From the NCBI RefSeq assembly GCF_019343195.1, contig NZ_RPHB01000001.1, positions 682,001 through 746,000 on the forward strand: DNA of 64,000 bases, in the 5' to 3' direction. The stretch comes from Arthrospiribacter ruber. Its GTDB lineage: Bacteria; Bacteroidota; Bacteroidia; Cytophagales; Cyclobacteriaceae. A program made the position numbers and the translations under genes. A model generated the notes under the pieces. It was not told the DNA's origin, did no database searches, and was given only the letters and a program-made list of their open reading frames with translations. Shown here one piece after another: positions 27,090 to 35,034 of this stretch. Numbering within the stretch: position 1 is the first letter of the stretch; the number at the start of each line of letters is the position of its first letter.

Positions 27090-28025
27090 ATGAAGTCGAC
27101 AAAAAGTTTATGGGTAGTCTTGACGCTTTTTTCAGCACTGCAATTTTCCTGCACTGATTCTGATCTGGATACCGTTGTGGAAATCCAGGAAGAGTTTTCA
27201 GATATCACTAGTATAGAAGTGGATGCTGAATTTCTTGATGTAAGTTATGTAGGTACTTCCGGACAATCGCAAGTAAGCCTAAGCGCTAATGTAAGGTCCA
27301 ATTCCAAAAGGAGAAATGAAGTAAAATACTTGGTGGAAGGAAATAAACTGAAAATTGAGGTGAATTCAAAAGGAGGAATCAGAAGCCTAAAGTCAGAAGG
27401 CAGCATCATTCTTACCGGGCCAAGAAACATTAGCCTTGATCTGGAGTCAGGCTCAGGGACTATTGAGGTGAGCAATGTGACAGGGCAGAAGACCGACCTG
27501 GAAGCGGGATCAGGTAAAATCATCGCAAAAAATATCAACTCCTCTGAAATCGAGCTGGAAGTGGCTTCAGGAAGTATCCTTGCGGAAGATTTGACGGGGA
27601 AGGTTTCTGTAGAAGTGGCTTCTGGAAAAATGGAAATCAATAGGGTTGATGGTAATGTAACTGCGCAGGGAGCGAGCGGTCAAATGAAAATTACGGCCGT
27701 AAACGGAACAGTGAAAGCGGGTATTTCTTCAGGAAACATAGAAATGTCTGAAATCAGATCTTTGGGAAGAGTAGAATTATCCTCCGGGAAATTGTTTGCT
27801 ACTTCTACGGGCCTGAGTGCAGAAACATCTTTAAAAGCTTCCTCAGGTACTATGTACATTCAGACTCCAAGCAATCTTTCTCTATTCAACTTCAATATTA
27901 CTACAGGAAGTGGGTCTGCAAGGGTAGGGGAAAGTGTTTCCTCAGGAACCCTCAATATCAATAATGGTTCTTCTTTCACCATTAGAGGTGAAGTGAATTC
28001 CGGAAAAATTGAAATTGTAAATTAA
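27090..28025 (+). CDS. GIN-domain (DUF2807) auto-transporter-adhesin-head-like lipoprotein
   Basis: The start at 27090 gives a lipoprotein signal (MKSTKSLW, lipobox LQFSC); the frame is open upstream to 26982 without sense as a signal. The 311-residue product is almost wholly repetitive beta structure with alternating Ser/Gly/Val/Glu motifs (LDLESGSGTIEVSN, TDLEAGSGKIIAKN, IELEVASGSILAED), the hallmark of the DUF2807 GIN domain, a right-handed beta-helix-like fold. These proteins are envelope proteins of unknown function, sometimes linked to stress signalling. It is followed by an inverted-repeat element that begins at its stop codon and by a terminator. Confidence 0.8.
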   Translation: MKSTKSLWVVLTLFSALQFSCTDSDLDTVVEIQEEFSDITSIEVDAEFLDVSYVGTSGQSQVSLSANVRSNSKRRNEVKYLVEGNKLKIEVNSKGGIRSLKSEGSIILTGPRNISLDLESGSGTIEVSNVTGQKTDLEAGSGKIIAKNINSSEIELEVASGSILAEDLTGKVSVEVASGKMEINRVDGNVTAQGASGQMKITAVNGTVKAGISSGNIEMSEIRSLGRVELSSGKLFATSTGLSAETSLKASSGTMYIQTPSNLSLFNFNITTGSGSARVGESVSSGTLNINNGSSFTIRGEVNSGKIEIVN

Positions 28026-28027
28026 GA

Positions 28028-28157
28028 TTTAATGTCGCTTAGTTTAGGGTAACTTTTCCAAAGTTCAGATTTGTAAACAATGTTCGTTTTTACTTTTAAC
28101 CCAACTTTGGAAAAGTTTAAATTCAACTTGTAGTCTTATCTAAACGACATTGAATTA
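28028..28157. repeat. Nested inverted-repeat element, MITE/REP-like
   Basis: The outer arms tttaatgtcgcttag (28028) and ctaaacgacattgaa (ending 28157) are complementary with two mismatches in 15. The inner arms aacttttccaaagtt (28051-28065) and aactttggaaaagtt (28103-28117) are perfectly complementary. The sequence ttaaga occurs immediately outside both ends (28022-28027 and 28158-28163 region), which would fit a target duplication. It carries no gene. It may be a small non-autonomous mobile element or a long structured 3' UTR. Confidence 0.5.
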
Positions 28158-28175
28158 AGATTTCAATCAAAAATA

Positions 28176-28221
28176 AAAGGTGTATTGGAAGCCTCATTTG
28201 GCAACCTTTACACCTTTTTTT
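28176..28221 (+). terminator. Intrinsic terminator after the GIN-domain gene
   Basis: aaaggtgta pairs with tacaccttt across a 24-base loop and merges into a T tract ending at 28221. It lies beyond the inverted-repeat element, 150 bases after the stop. Confidence 0.7.
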
Positions 28222-28284
28222 AATCTTTACATGAATAGATGTTTGCTAGGATATTGTCCATTGAAAGCAATGGGTTTTTGAAAT

Positions 28285-28605
28285 TTAAATCTTTTCGATT
28301 TTTACAGCCGTGCCTGCAGCAGTGACCATGAGCATCCCGTCACGAATGGTTTCATAATCTAAGTCTATGCCCACTACGGCATTTGCGCCGAAGCTCCTGG
28401 CCTGCATTTCCATTTCAGCCATAGCTGTGGCTTTGGCTTCTCTCAAAACCCTTTCATAAGCACCGGCTCTGCCTCCGACAATGTCGGTAATGCTGGCAAA
28501 AAAGTCCTTAAATACATTGGCGCCTATTATGGTTTCTCCGGAAACCACTCCGAGATAAGAGGTGATTTTGTAGCCTTCCAGTTGTGGTGTGGTTGATACG
28601 ATCAT
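28285..28605 (-). CDS. YbjQ family (UPF0145) protein
   Basis: This 106-residue protein matches the YbjQ/DUF74 family over its whole length: N-terminal [11 protein letters not shown], the glycine-rich [11 protein letters not shown], a central [27 protein letters not shown] and a C-terminal GTAVKIEKI. The family forms beta/alpha pentamers and is described as putative heavy-metal-binding, with no proven reaction. There is no signal peptide, so it is cytoplasmic. It lies 9 bases downstream of the NlpC/P60 gene on the same strand, so the two are probably co-transcribed. Confidence 0.9.
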   Translation of the reverse strand: MIVSTTPQLEGYKITSYLGVVSGETIIGANVFKDFFASITDIVGGRAGAYERVLREAKATAMAEMEMQARSFGANAVVGIDLDYETIRDGMLMVTAAGTAVKIEKI

Positions 28606-28614
28606 GGTTGTGAT

Positions 28615-29826
28615 TTATAATGTTGGAAACTTCAAGGTATTTTCTACACTGGTGATATTGGGATTATCTTTACCGATTACCCTTTTTGTTCTTAGGTAGC
28701 GGTTCAGTTCATATTCATCGTAGTCCGGGCTTTCAGGGTCAAAACTGCTGATCCTTACCAACCCCCGTGAATGTATAAAAGAATTGTTACCAATCCACAT
28801 CCCTACATGGATAATCCTTTCTTTCCTGTCAGCAGTGGCTTTTTCACCAAAGAACAATAGGTCACCAACCTCCAGCTTGGACCAGTCTTGATTGTCGTCC
28901 ACCAGATCACCTTCATGAATCTGCTGCGAGGCATCTCGTGGAATCACTTGGCCATTGAGAAAAAATACCGTTTTGGTAAATCCACTGCAATCTATTCCTT
29001 TGATGGAAGTACCACCCCAAAGGTATGGGCTGCCCATCATTGATTTAGCAGTATTGATCAGGTTGTCCGCATTCAAATCCCTGCTGTTTTTCCAATCTTC
29101 AAAATCCATTGCTTGGGTACTCGGAATCCAGCCTTCCCTGCCATCGGGAGTCATTACTCGGTACATGCCTTTACTTTCTTCCAACACTTCAAGGATATTA
29201 CCCGCCACTAAATCGCTGATCCAGGATTGTTTTTCCTGTGCTGCGAATACAAAACCATTCAGTTCCGTAAAAATGATTTTTTTGCTTTGCTGCCAATCTG
29301 CAAAAGCAGTTTTGTTCTTAATGGCTATTCCTGCTGCATCTACCCAGCTGATGTAGCCATCAGGTGTCTGGATGAGATACCAGCCTCCCTCTTTTTTCAG
29401 AACCTTGACAGGAGTACCCATCAATGCCTGAGTAGCCAGTTCTGCTGAATGCTTCGGAGCACTTCTGATATTTGCTACCGAAATCGTGACTACAGCTTGG
29501 GTTTCTTCACCAAGATCAGATTCAGGAAGCATTTTGACAGAAATCTTTCCAGAGTATTTTATTTCATTCAAACTATTTTTCAGTTCCTCCAATGCCTCCG
29601 GCTGATCGGTCTCTCCGGTAATCTGATTCCCTTCTGCCTGAATATCCCAGATAGCAACTCTTTTATCTGGAGCGTAAGCCTCTTTTATTTCCTGAATGAT
29701 GGAAGATACCTCATCTTCTGTTTTGTTTTCAGTACAGGCACCGAGGAACAAAAGGAAAAAGCAAATTGCCGAAAATGAATAAAATAAACTTGAATACTGA
29801 TAGTGCTTCTTTTTACTTCTAATCAT
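28615..29826 (-). CDS. NlpC/P60 peptidoglycan endopeptidase with SH3 domains, lipoprotein
   Basis: This 403-residue lipoprotein (lipobox LFLGAC, Cys31) has two bacterial SH3-like regions (about 110-165, VANIRSAPKHS, and 185-240, MTPDGREGWIP) followed by an NlpC/P60 catalytic domain (about 255-385). The catalytic residues are visible: Cys280 in GIDCSGF, His340 in IIHVGMW and a third polar residue at His352 (FIHSRG). Such enzymes cut gamma-D-Glu-meso-DAP bonds in stem peptides for cell-wall turnover. The gene heads a short minus-strand unit with ybjQ. Confidence 0.9.
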   Translation of the reverse strand: MIRSKKKHYQYSSLFYSFSAICFFLLFLGACTENKTEDEVSSIIQEIKEAYAPDKRVAIWDIQAEGNQITGETDQPEALEELKNSLNEIKYSGKISVKMLPESDLGEETQAVVTISVANIRSAPKHSAELATQALMGTPVKVLKKEGGWYLIQTPDGYISWVDAAGIAIKNKTAFADWQQSKKIIFTELNGFVFAAQEKQSWISDLVAGNILEVLEESKGMYRVMTPDGREGWIPSTQAMDFEDWKNSRDLNADNLINTAKSMMGSPYLWGGTSIKGIDCSGFTKTVFFLNGQVIPRDASQQIHEGDLVDDNQDWSKLEVGDLLFFGEKATADRKERIIHVGMWIGNNSFIHSRGLVRISSFDPESPDYDEYELNRYLRTKRVIGKDNPNITSVENTLKFPTL

Positions 29827-29982
29827 ATGAACAGTCTTTGAATAATGGGTTTATCTTTATATTGTAACATCCATTTATTACAAAGTAAGGCTTGTTTTGG
29901 TAAAAGTCCTAGGCGAAAATCAAAGCAAATAAAAAATGCTCTATTGAAAAATCACTTTGATTGAAAAGGCAGAAGAGATAAA

Positions 29983-30011
29983 AAAACCACAGCTCTTAGA
30001 ACTGTGGTTTT
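29983..30011 (-). terminator. Intrinsic terminator of the amidohydrolase operon
   Basis: aaaaccacag and ctgtggtttt form a 10-bp stem with a 9-base loop. Read on the minus strand the stem ends in a run of seven T, 11 bases after the last amidohydrolase gene. Confidence 0.85.
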
Positions 30012-30021
30012 ATGCTTATCA

Positions 30022-31323
30022 TCAATTTTTTTCCAAGCCTGGTGACCTTTCCAAAAATTCCTGATACAGCTTGATGTGTCTATTACTCATCGGGACCCTG
30101 TATCCATCAATGAAGACATGTCGGATTTGGGTTTTGGTTTCAAAGGGATCACCTGTAGATACCAACAAGGTAGCATCTTTTCCTTCTTCTATGCTGCCCA
30201 TACGGTCAGCTACTCCAAATACTTCTGCAGCGTAGATCGTAACAGCTTTCAGTGCTTCTTCTTTTCCCATGCCATAAGCTGCCGCAAACCCTGCATTGAA
30301 AGGGAGATTTCGGGTGTTTTCCGCATCATTGGATCTGATGACTACTTTTACACCTGCTTTGGCCATTTTTCCCGGATTGGTGTAAGCAGCATCAAACCTG
30401 TCAGACTGTCTTGTAGGAATGGAAAGCATAGGTCCTACAATCACGGGAAATTCAGCAGCAGCAATTTTTTCAGCTACTCTCCAACCTTCTGCCACACCAG
30501 TGAGGATGGCTTTTACATTTTTGGATTTTATCCATTCTATGGCATTTTCTATATCGGAAGCAGCATTGACTTCTACCAGAAGGGGTAATTCTCCAGCTAT
30601 AACTTTTGCCAGCTGATCCATTTCAGGATAAAACTGAAGCTCGGCTCCATCTGATTTCAGCTTTTGGTAATTTTCTGCCCTTCCCCAGATTTCATTTAGG
30701 GTCTTTTGGGCGGTTTCCGCTTCCTTTTTGATGTCCTCATCACTTCTCCTGTCCCAGGTACTTCTTCTTGCAGAAGATGGGAAATTGAGCACCACACCTT
30801 TAAAGCCAGCATACATCTGATCGGGAGTATAGCCGTTGAGGTTGATTAGGGCTGCTGTACCGGGGAAAAGCCCTCCTGAAGGAACAGCCAAGGTGGTAGT
30901 CACACCTGATACACGGGTCACAGGTATGGCTATCGAGTTTGGATTGACCGCTACCAATGCCTGCATGTTGGGAGTGACCTGTCCGATTTCTGCAAAATCC
31001 TGGGTTTCTGGAAGTGAATTTACCTCCACAAGGCCCAGCCTGCTACCTCCATCAAACATGCCTGGATAAATATAGTGTCCACTGCAATCAATTACTTCTG
31101 CATCTCCTGCGGGTACATTGGTCCCCACCGATGTAATTTTGCCATTTTCTATCAAAACACTGCCATTTTCTATTGTTCCGTTGGTTACGGTGACAATGGT
31201 TGCATTCTGTAATAAAAATCTGCCGTTTCTTGGCTTTATGAATTCCCCATCAAACTGTGCCTCAACCGAAACGGAGAGCATCAGGGTTGTCAGGAGTAGA
31301 GCCAGATTATATATTTTTTTCAT
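30022..31323 (-). CDS. Amidohydrolase-family protein lacking the HxH metal motif (operon gene 3)
   Basis: This 433-residue exported protein (signal about 1-22, ending SVEAQ) has the imidazolonepropionase-like amidohydrolase plan: an N-terminal beta sandwich (LLQNATIVTVTNGTIENGSVLIENGKI), a TIM barrel and a return of the sandwich at the C-terminus (GSIEEGKDATLLVSTGDPFE). Where active relatives have G-x-x-D-x-H-x-H after the first strand, it has YIYPGMFDGGSRLGL, so both metal histidines are absent; the IRSNDAENTR region keeps only part of the aspartate site. It is probably catalytically altered or a partner of its neighbour. It lies 22 bases downstream of the second operon gene. Confidence 0.8.
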   Translation of the reverse strand: MKKIYNLALLLTTLMLSVSVEAQFDGEFIKPRNGRFLLQNATIVTVTNGTIENGSVLIENGKITSVGTNVPAGDAEVIDCSGHYIYPGMFDGGSRLGLVEVNSLPETQDFAEIGQVTPNMQALVAVNPNSIAIPVTRVSGVTTTLAVPSGGLFPGTAALINLNGYTPDQMYAGFKGVVLNFPSSARRSTWDRRSDEDIKKEAETAQKTLNEIWGRAENYQKLKSDGAELQFYPEMDQLAKVIAGELPLLVEVNAASDIENAIEWIKSKNVKAILTGVAEGWRVAEKIAAAEFPVIVGPMLSIPTRQSDRFDAAYTNPGKMAKAGVKVVIRSNDAENTRNLPFNAGFAAAYGMGKEEALKAVTIYAAEVFGVADRMGSIEEGKDATLLVSTGDPFETKTQIRHVFIDGYRVPMSNRHIKLYQEFLERSPGLEKN

Positions 31324-31345
31324 TTTTTACCTTCTTTTTCAGTGA

Positions 31346-32725
31346 TTAATGGGAATGGTCAAACAAGTTTCTTCCAAAATTGGTGAAGAAAAAGTCAACG
31401 CCATGCATGCACCTGTGGTCATGTTCCTTCAGGAAAATGGGCTCCACGGTTTCGGCCGCACTTACTTTTAATCTCATATCGTCATTGTCTTCGTTGATGT
31501 CAAAATACTTGACTCCATCTACAAAGGTCATCTGAGGAATGGCATAAACTGAAAGTGGGTGTTCATTAAATATGACCAAGTCAGCCTGCTTGCCTTCCTC
31601 TATTGAACCTACTTTGTCTGCGATCCCCAACTGCTTGGCAGGGTTGATTGTAATCAAAGCCAAAGTCTGATCATCATCCAGTTCGCCGTAGCGTTGTGCT
31701 TTGCCAGCTTCATGATAAAGGTGACGGATCAATTCTCCAGAGTCAGAGTTAATTGATGTGATTACACCATTTTCAGTTAGGATAGCGGCATTATAAGCAG
31801 TGGAGTAATATACTTCGAATTTGTAAGCCCACCAGTCTGCAAAAACCGAAGCTCCCATGGTGTATTCTGCAAGTTCAGGGGCTACTTTGAAGCCTTCATT
31901 TACGTGTGAAAAAACAATGTTGGTAATTCCGAAATCCCTGCAGGTATTGATCAGGGCGTAGATTTCATCTGCTCTATAAGAGTGGCAGTGTATGATTACC
32001 TTACCATCCAGGATATCAGCGAGTGTTTGAAGCCGTGTGTCGTACTTTGGAGGAATAGGTGTGGCACCTTTTACTTTTTTGGCGTCTTCATATTCTTTCC
32101 AGGCTTTTTTATATTGGATGGCTTCATTGAAACCGTTTCTGATGACTGCTTCCACGCCCATCCTGCTCCTAGGCTGAATGCCATTTCCTCGTCCATGTAC
32201 CCGAGTTGGATTTTCCCCTAGAGCAAATTTTATAGTTCTTGGAGCTTCTTTCATGTACAGGTCTTCTGGATTACCAGAACCGTATCGATGTTTTAACGTG
32301 ATGTTTTCTCCGCCAATGGCATTTGCAGATCCATGCATGGCGTGGGAAATGGTCACCCCTCCGGCCAGAGCCCTGTAGAGTCCAATATCATAGGGATTTA
32401 CCACGTCAGCCATTTTTACTTCTGAAGTAATCGGAGCAGTAGCTTCATTGACTGCATCCAAGGCTACATGTGAATGGGCGTCAATGATCCCCGGCATGAC
32501 AAATTTGCCATTAGCATCTATGGTAGGGATATTTCCGGCACTCAGACCGGTCCCAATTCTTTTGATGATTCCGTTTTCCACCAATATGTCGGTGTTCTCC
32601 AAAGTGCCATTGGTCACAGTAAGTACCGTGGCATTTTTTATCAATACTGAACCTTTTTCCTGTGCTTCTGCCATAAAGCAAAGCAAAGTCAAAAGTCCTG
32701 TGAAGAATATTGTTGTCTTTTTCAT
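31346..32725 (-). CDS. Amidohydrolase (imidazolonepropionase-like) with intact metal motif (operon gene 2)
   Basis: The ATG at 32725 is preferred to a TTG four codons upstream. The 459-residue exported enzyme (signal ending MAEAQ) carries a complete metal site pattern: GIIDAHSHVALD with the HxH pair (His84 and His86), later histidines in VIIHCHSYRADE and IVFSHVNEGF, and an aspartate in SINSDSGELIRH. It belongs with Bacteroidota periplasmic amidohydrolases that cleave cyclic amides or dipeptides; the substrate is unknown. The flanking operon genes are homologous but lack the HxH motif. Confidence 0.85.
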   Translation of the reverse strand: MKKTTIFFTGLLTLLCFMAEAQEKGSVLIKNATVLTVTNGTLENTDILVENGIIKRIGTGLSAGNIPTIDANGKFVMPGIIDAHSHVALDAVNEATAPITSEVKMADVVNPYDIGLYRALAGGVTISHAMHGSANAIGGENITLKHRYGSGNPEDLYMKEAPRTIKFALGENPTRVHGRGNGIQPRSRMGVEAVIRNGFNEAIQYKKAWKEYEDAKKVKGATPIPPKYDTRLQTLADILDGKVIIHCHSYRADEIYALINTCRDFGITNIVFSHVNEGFKVAPELAEYTMGASVFADWWAYKFEVYYSTAYNAAILTENGVITSINSDSGELIRHLYHEAGKAQRYGELDDDQTLALITINPAKQLGIADKVGSIEEGKQADLVIFNEHPLSVYAIPQMTFVDGVKYFDINEDNDDMRLKVSAAETVEPIFLKEHDHRCMHGVDFFFTNFGRNLFDHSH

Positions 32726-32739
32726 AAGCTTATTCAAGT

Positions 32740-34425
32740 TTATCTTTGCTTGGGAGTTTTAGTGGCATTGAGCGGGAAGCTACCAAAGTCTGCCAAACTC
32801 ATGTTTCCTGAAAATTCATCTCCCTGAATGTCTCCACTCACGGTTACATCTAAGGACATTCCACCAGCGGAAACACCAAAAGAAAAGGTCATGTAGTTTC
32901 CTGAAATATTAATGTCTTTCATTTCGGAGCTTGCCTTTCCTCCTCCAGCTGGGTTGTCATAGGTAATGGTGCCCTTATAGCCATCTCCTTCCTTTTTAAT
33001 ATCCATGGTACCACCAGAGCTGCCTGCGGGAGTATCGGATACATATTCCCAAGATCCTTCAATTTCCACAGACGCTTCTTCATTTCCATTGCTTTTCTTT
33101 TTGCTGACATCATAATCGAAGATGTACCCATCTGCCACCACGTGCTTGATCTGGGCGCTTTCGCTGAAAATCGGATCAGTCATAATCACCATATTGGCCA
33201 GTTTTCCTTTTTCCAATGTACCGGCAAATTTTTGGATACCTAAAATATTGGCGGCATTGGTGGTCAATGCTGCCAAGGCTGTTTTTTCACTTAGGCCATT
33301 TTCCACCATGATTTTAAGATTTTTATGAAGGTCTGCACTTCGGGCCCCCATACTCCCAAAGGCAAAAGGAATGTTGGCTTCTTCCAATAATGCCGCCTGC
33401 TTTAGAGCAAGCTCATAAGCCTCTATGACTCTTTTGGTCCTGTTCTGGATTTCCTCTGATTTGTCTTCTACTTTGGATTTGGTGACTTTGTCATCAGGAA
33501 GCTTGAAGCTGAGCAATACTTTAGCATTGGCTGCTTTGATGTCTTCAATGACTGCATCTACTTCATTTACACCTGCAAGGACGATATTGAAACCATTTTC
33601 TTTTTGTAATTTCAGAGCTCTTCTTATCTCCAAATCATTCGATACTTCAAAAAGTACAGGGATATTTTTGTCCAGCACAGCATAAAATGCTTCGTAGGTT
33701 TTGTTGATCTCAGGACGTTGCAGTCCTGCAGTAGAAGCAAACAACCTTCCGTGCTCGGCCGAATAAGAGGCATTTTTATATAAATCGCGGAATTTGGCCA
33801 TCACTCCCAGCTGTGTGCCAGGGTACATTCCGCGGCCCATTCCTCTGAATTTGGCCATCAAAGCAGTGTTTTGGGCAATGACATTGGTGGAGGAAGCACT
33901 TCCCAAAACGACCACAGCAGCCTTTCCAGGCAGCATTCCGCCTTCCGGTACTACTTGAGCTATGGTAAATCCGACTTTTCTCCAATCGGCGACCTGTGAG
34001 TTTTTACCGTCATAATAATCCAAAACAGTCCTCCATGGAGTGATTCCTGCAACTTCATCAGGAGGATTTGAGGGGTTGAAGTCCGATGGGCGGTCTACTT
34101 CGGCAGGCTTGCTTACTCCGGCCGTAGAAGCTCCGTCAATAAACCCTGGATAGATATACAAGGAGTCGGCATTGATTACCTGAGCTTCCTTAGGAATAGG
34201 AACATTGCTACCTACAGCCTGGATAAGTCCATCTTTAATAAGAATGGTAGCATTTGTGACTGTTGTTCCCGGTGAGGTGGTAATCGTTGCGTTTTTGATG
34301 GCGTATGTACCGGTCACCCTTCTTTCTCCGGTAGGATCACTTTGAGCAATCGTGGTAGAAAAATGAAGTGAAACCAATAAAACAGTAACACCCAACTGCA
34401 TCCTGAACTTTGACAATAAATTCAT
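32740..34425 (-). CDS. Amidohydrolase-family protein with extra C-terminal beta domain, HxH motif absent (operon gene 1)
   Basis: This 561-residue exported protein (signal about 1-27, ending TIAQ) is homologous to operon gene 3: the metal-loop position reads YIYPGFIDGASTAGV, without HxH. The amidohydrolase part ends near residue 445 (GTLEKGKLANMVIMTDPIFSE). Residues about 455-555 form an added beta-rich domain (GSWEYVSDTPAGSSGGTMDI, GNYMTFSFGVSAGGM, GDEFSGNMSLADFG) seen in some Bacteroidota amidohydrolases. It is the promoter-proximal gene, divergent from the response-regulator operon, with 246 bases between the two start codons. Confidence 0.8.
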   Translation of the reverse strand: MNLLSKFRMQLGVTVLLVSLHFSTTIAQSDPTGERRVTGTYAIKNATITTSPGTTVTNATILIKDGLIQAVGSNVPIPKEAQVINADSLYIYPGFIDGASTAGVSKPAEVDRPSDFNPSNPPDEVAGITPWRTVLDYYDGKNSQVADWRKVGFTIAQVVPEGGMLPGKAAVVVLGSASSTNVIAQNTALMAKFRGMGRGMYPGTQLGVMAKFRDLYKNASYSAEHGRLFASTAGLQRPEINKTYEAFYAVLDKNIPVLFEVSNDLEIRRALKLQKENGFNIVLAGVNEVDAVIEDIKAANAKVLLSFKLPDDKVTKSKVEDKSEEIQNRTKRVIEAYELALKQAALLEEANIPFAFGSMGARSADLHKNLKIMVENGLSEKTALAALTTNAANILGIQKFAGTLEKGKLANMVIMTDPIFSESAQIKHVVADGYIFDYDVSKKKSNGNEEASVEIEGSWEYVSDTPAGSSGGTMDIKKEGDGYKGTITYDNPAGGGKASSEMKDINISGNYMTFSFGVSAGGMSLDVTVSGDIQGDEFSGNMSLADFGSFPLNATKTPKQR

Positions 34426-34671
34426 ACTTAGCGGTGGTTTTAATGTATTTTAAGATTTGTAAACTAGCGAAAGATTTTTTTTTCAAAAAAGTTATTTTTT
34501 TTAGTTTACCTAAAAAGGTTAAGAACGGCAAATTAAAATATTCGTAATGCATTTTAAGTATTTTGTATTTTTTTGAGCGATTATTAAAATAATTTAAGCG
34601 GATAAACGCATTTTTTTTTGATTTTTTAATAATTATCTTTCGTTCGGTTATCACCCATAAATCGATCTATC

Positions 34672-35034
34672 ATGAAAAATGTGCTTATTATTGAGGACGA
34701 TAAGTTGATCTCAAGCTTAGTCCGATTTAGGTTGAATAAGGACGGTTACAATGTCACTACTGTAGAGGATGGATTAAAAGGAATGGATGCTATTGACAAT
34801 TCAAATCCGGATCTGATCATCACAGACGTCATGATTCCTTTTAAAAATGGAATAGAAATTATCAACTATTCCAAGAAAGTTAATCCAAATGTTCCTATTA
34901 TTGTTCTTAGCTCTTTGGGAGAAGAGGAGAGTACAGTAATGGAAGCATTTAATTTAGGAGCGTCAGATTTTGTACCCAAGCCTTTCAATCCAAATGAGCT
35001 GGCCATAAGAGTTCAAAGATTGATAAATAATTGA
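34672..35034 (+). CDS. Stand-alone response regulator (receiver domain only)
   Basis: This 120-residue protein is a single CheY-like receiver domain. The acidic pocket (D9, D10), the phospho-acceptor D52 (IITDVMIP), Ser80/Ser81 in VLSSLGEE where most have Thr, and K103 of PKPF are all present, so it should be phosphorylatable. There is no output domain and no histidine kinase in the window; it must act through a partner. It is the first gene of a tightly coupled operon, its stop TGA overlapping the TTG start of the membrane HEAT-like gene. Control of the downstream glycosyltransferase by protein contact is a reasonable inference. Confidence 0.9.
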   Translation: MKNVLIIEDDKLISSLVRFRLNKDGYNVTTVEDGLKGMDAIDNSNPDLIITDVMIPFKNGIEIINYSKKVNPNVPIIVLSSLGEEESTVMEAFNLGASDFVPKPFNPNELAIRVQRLINN

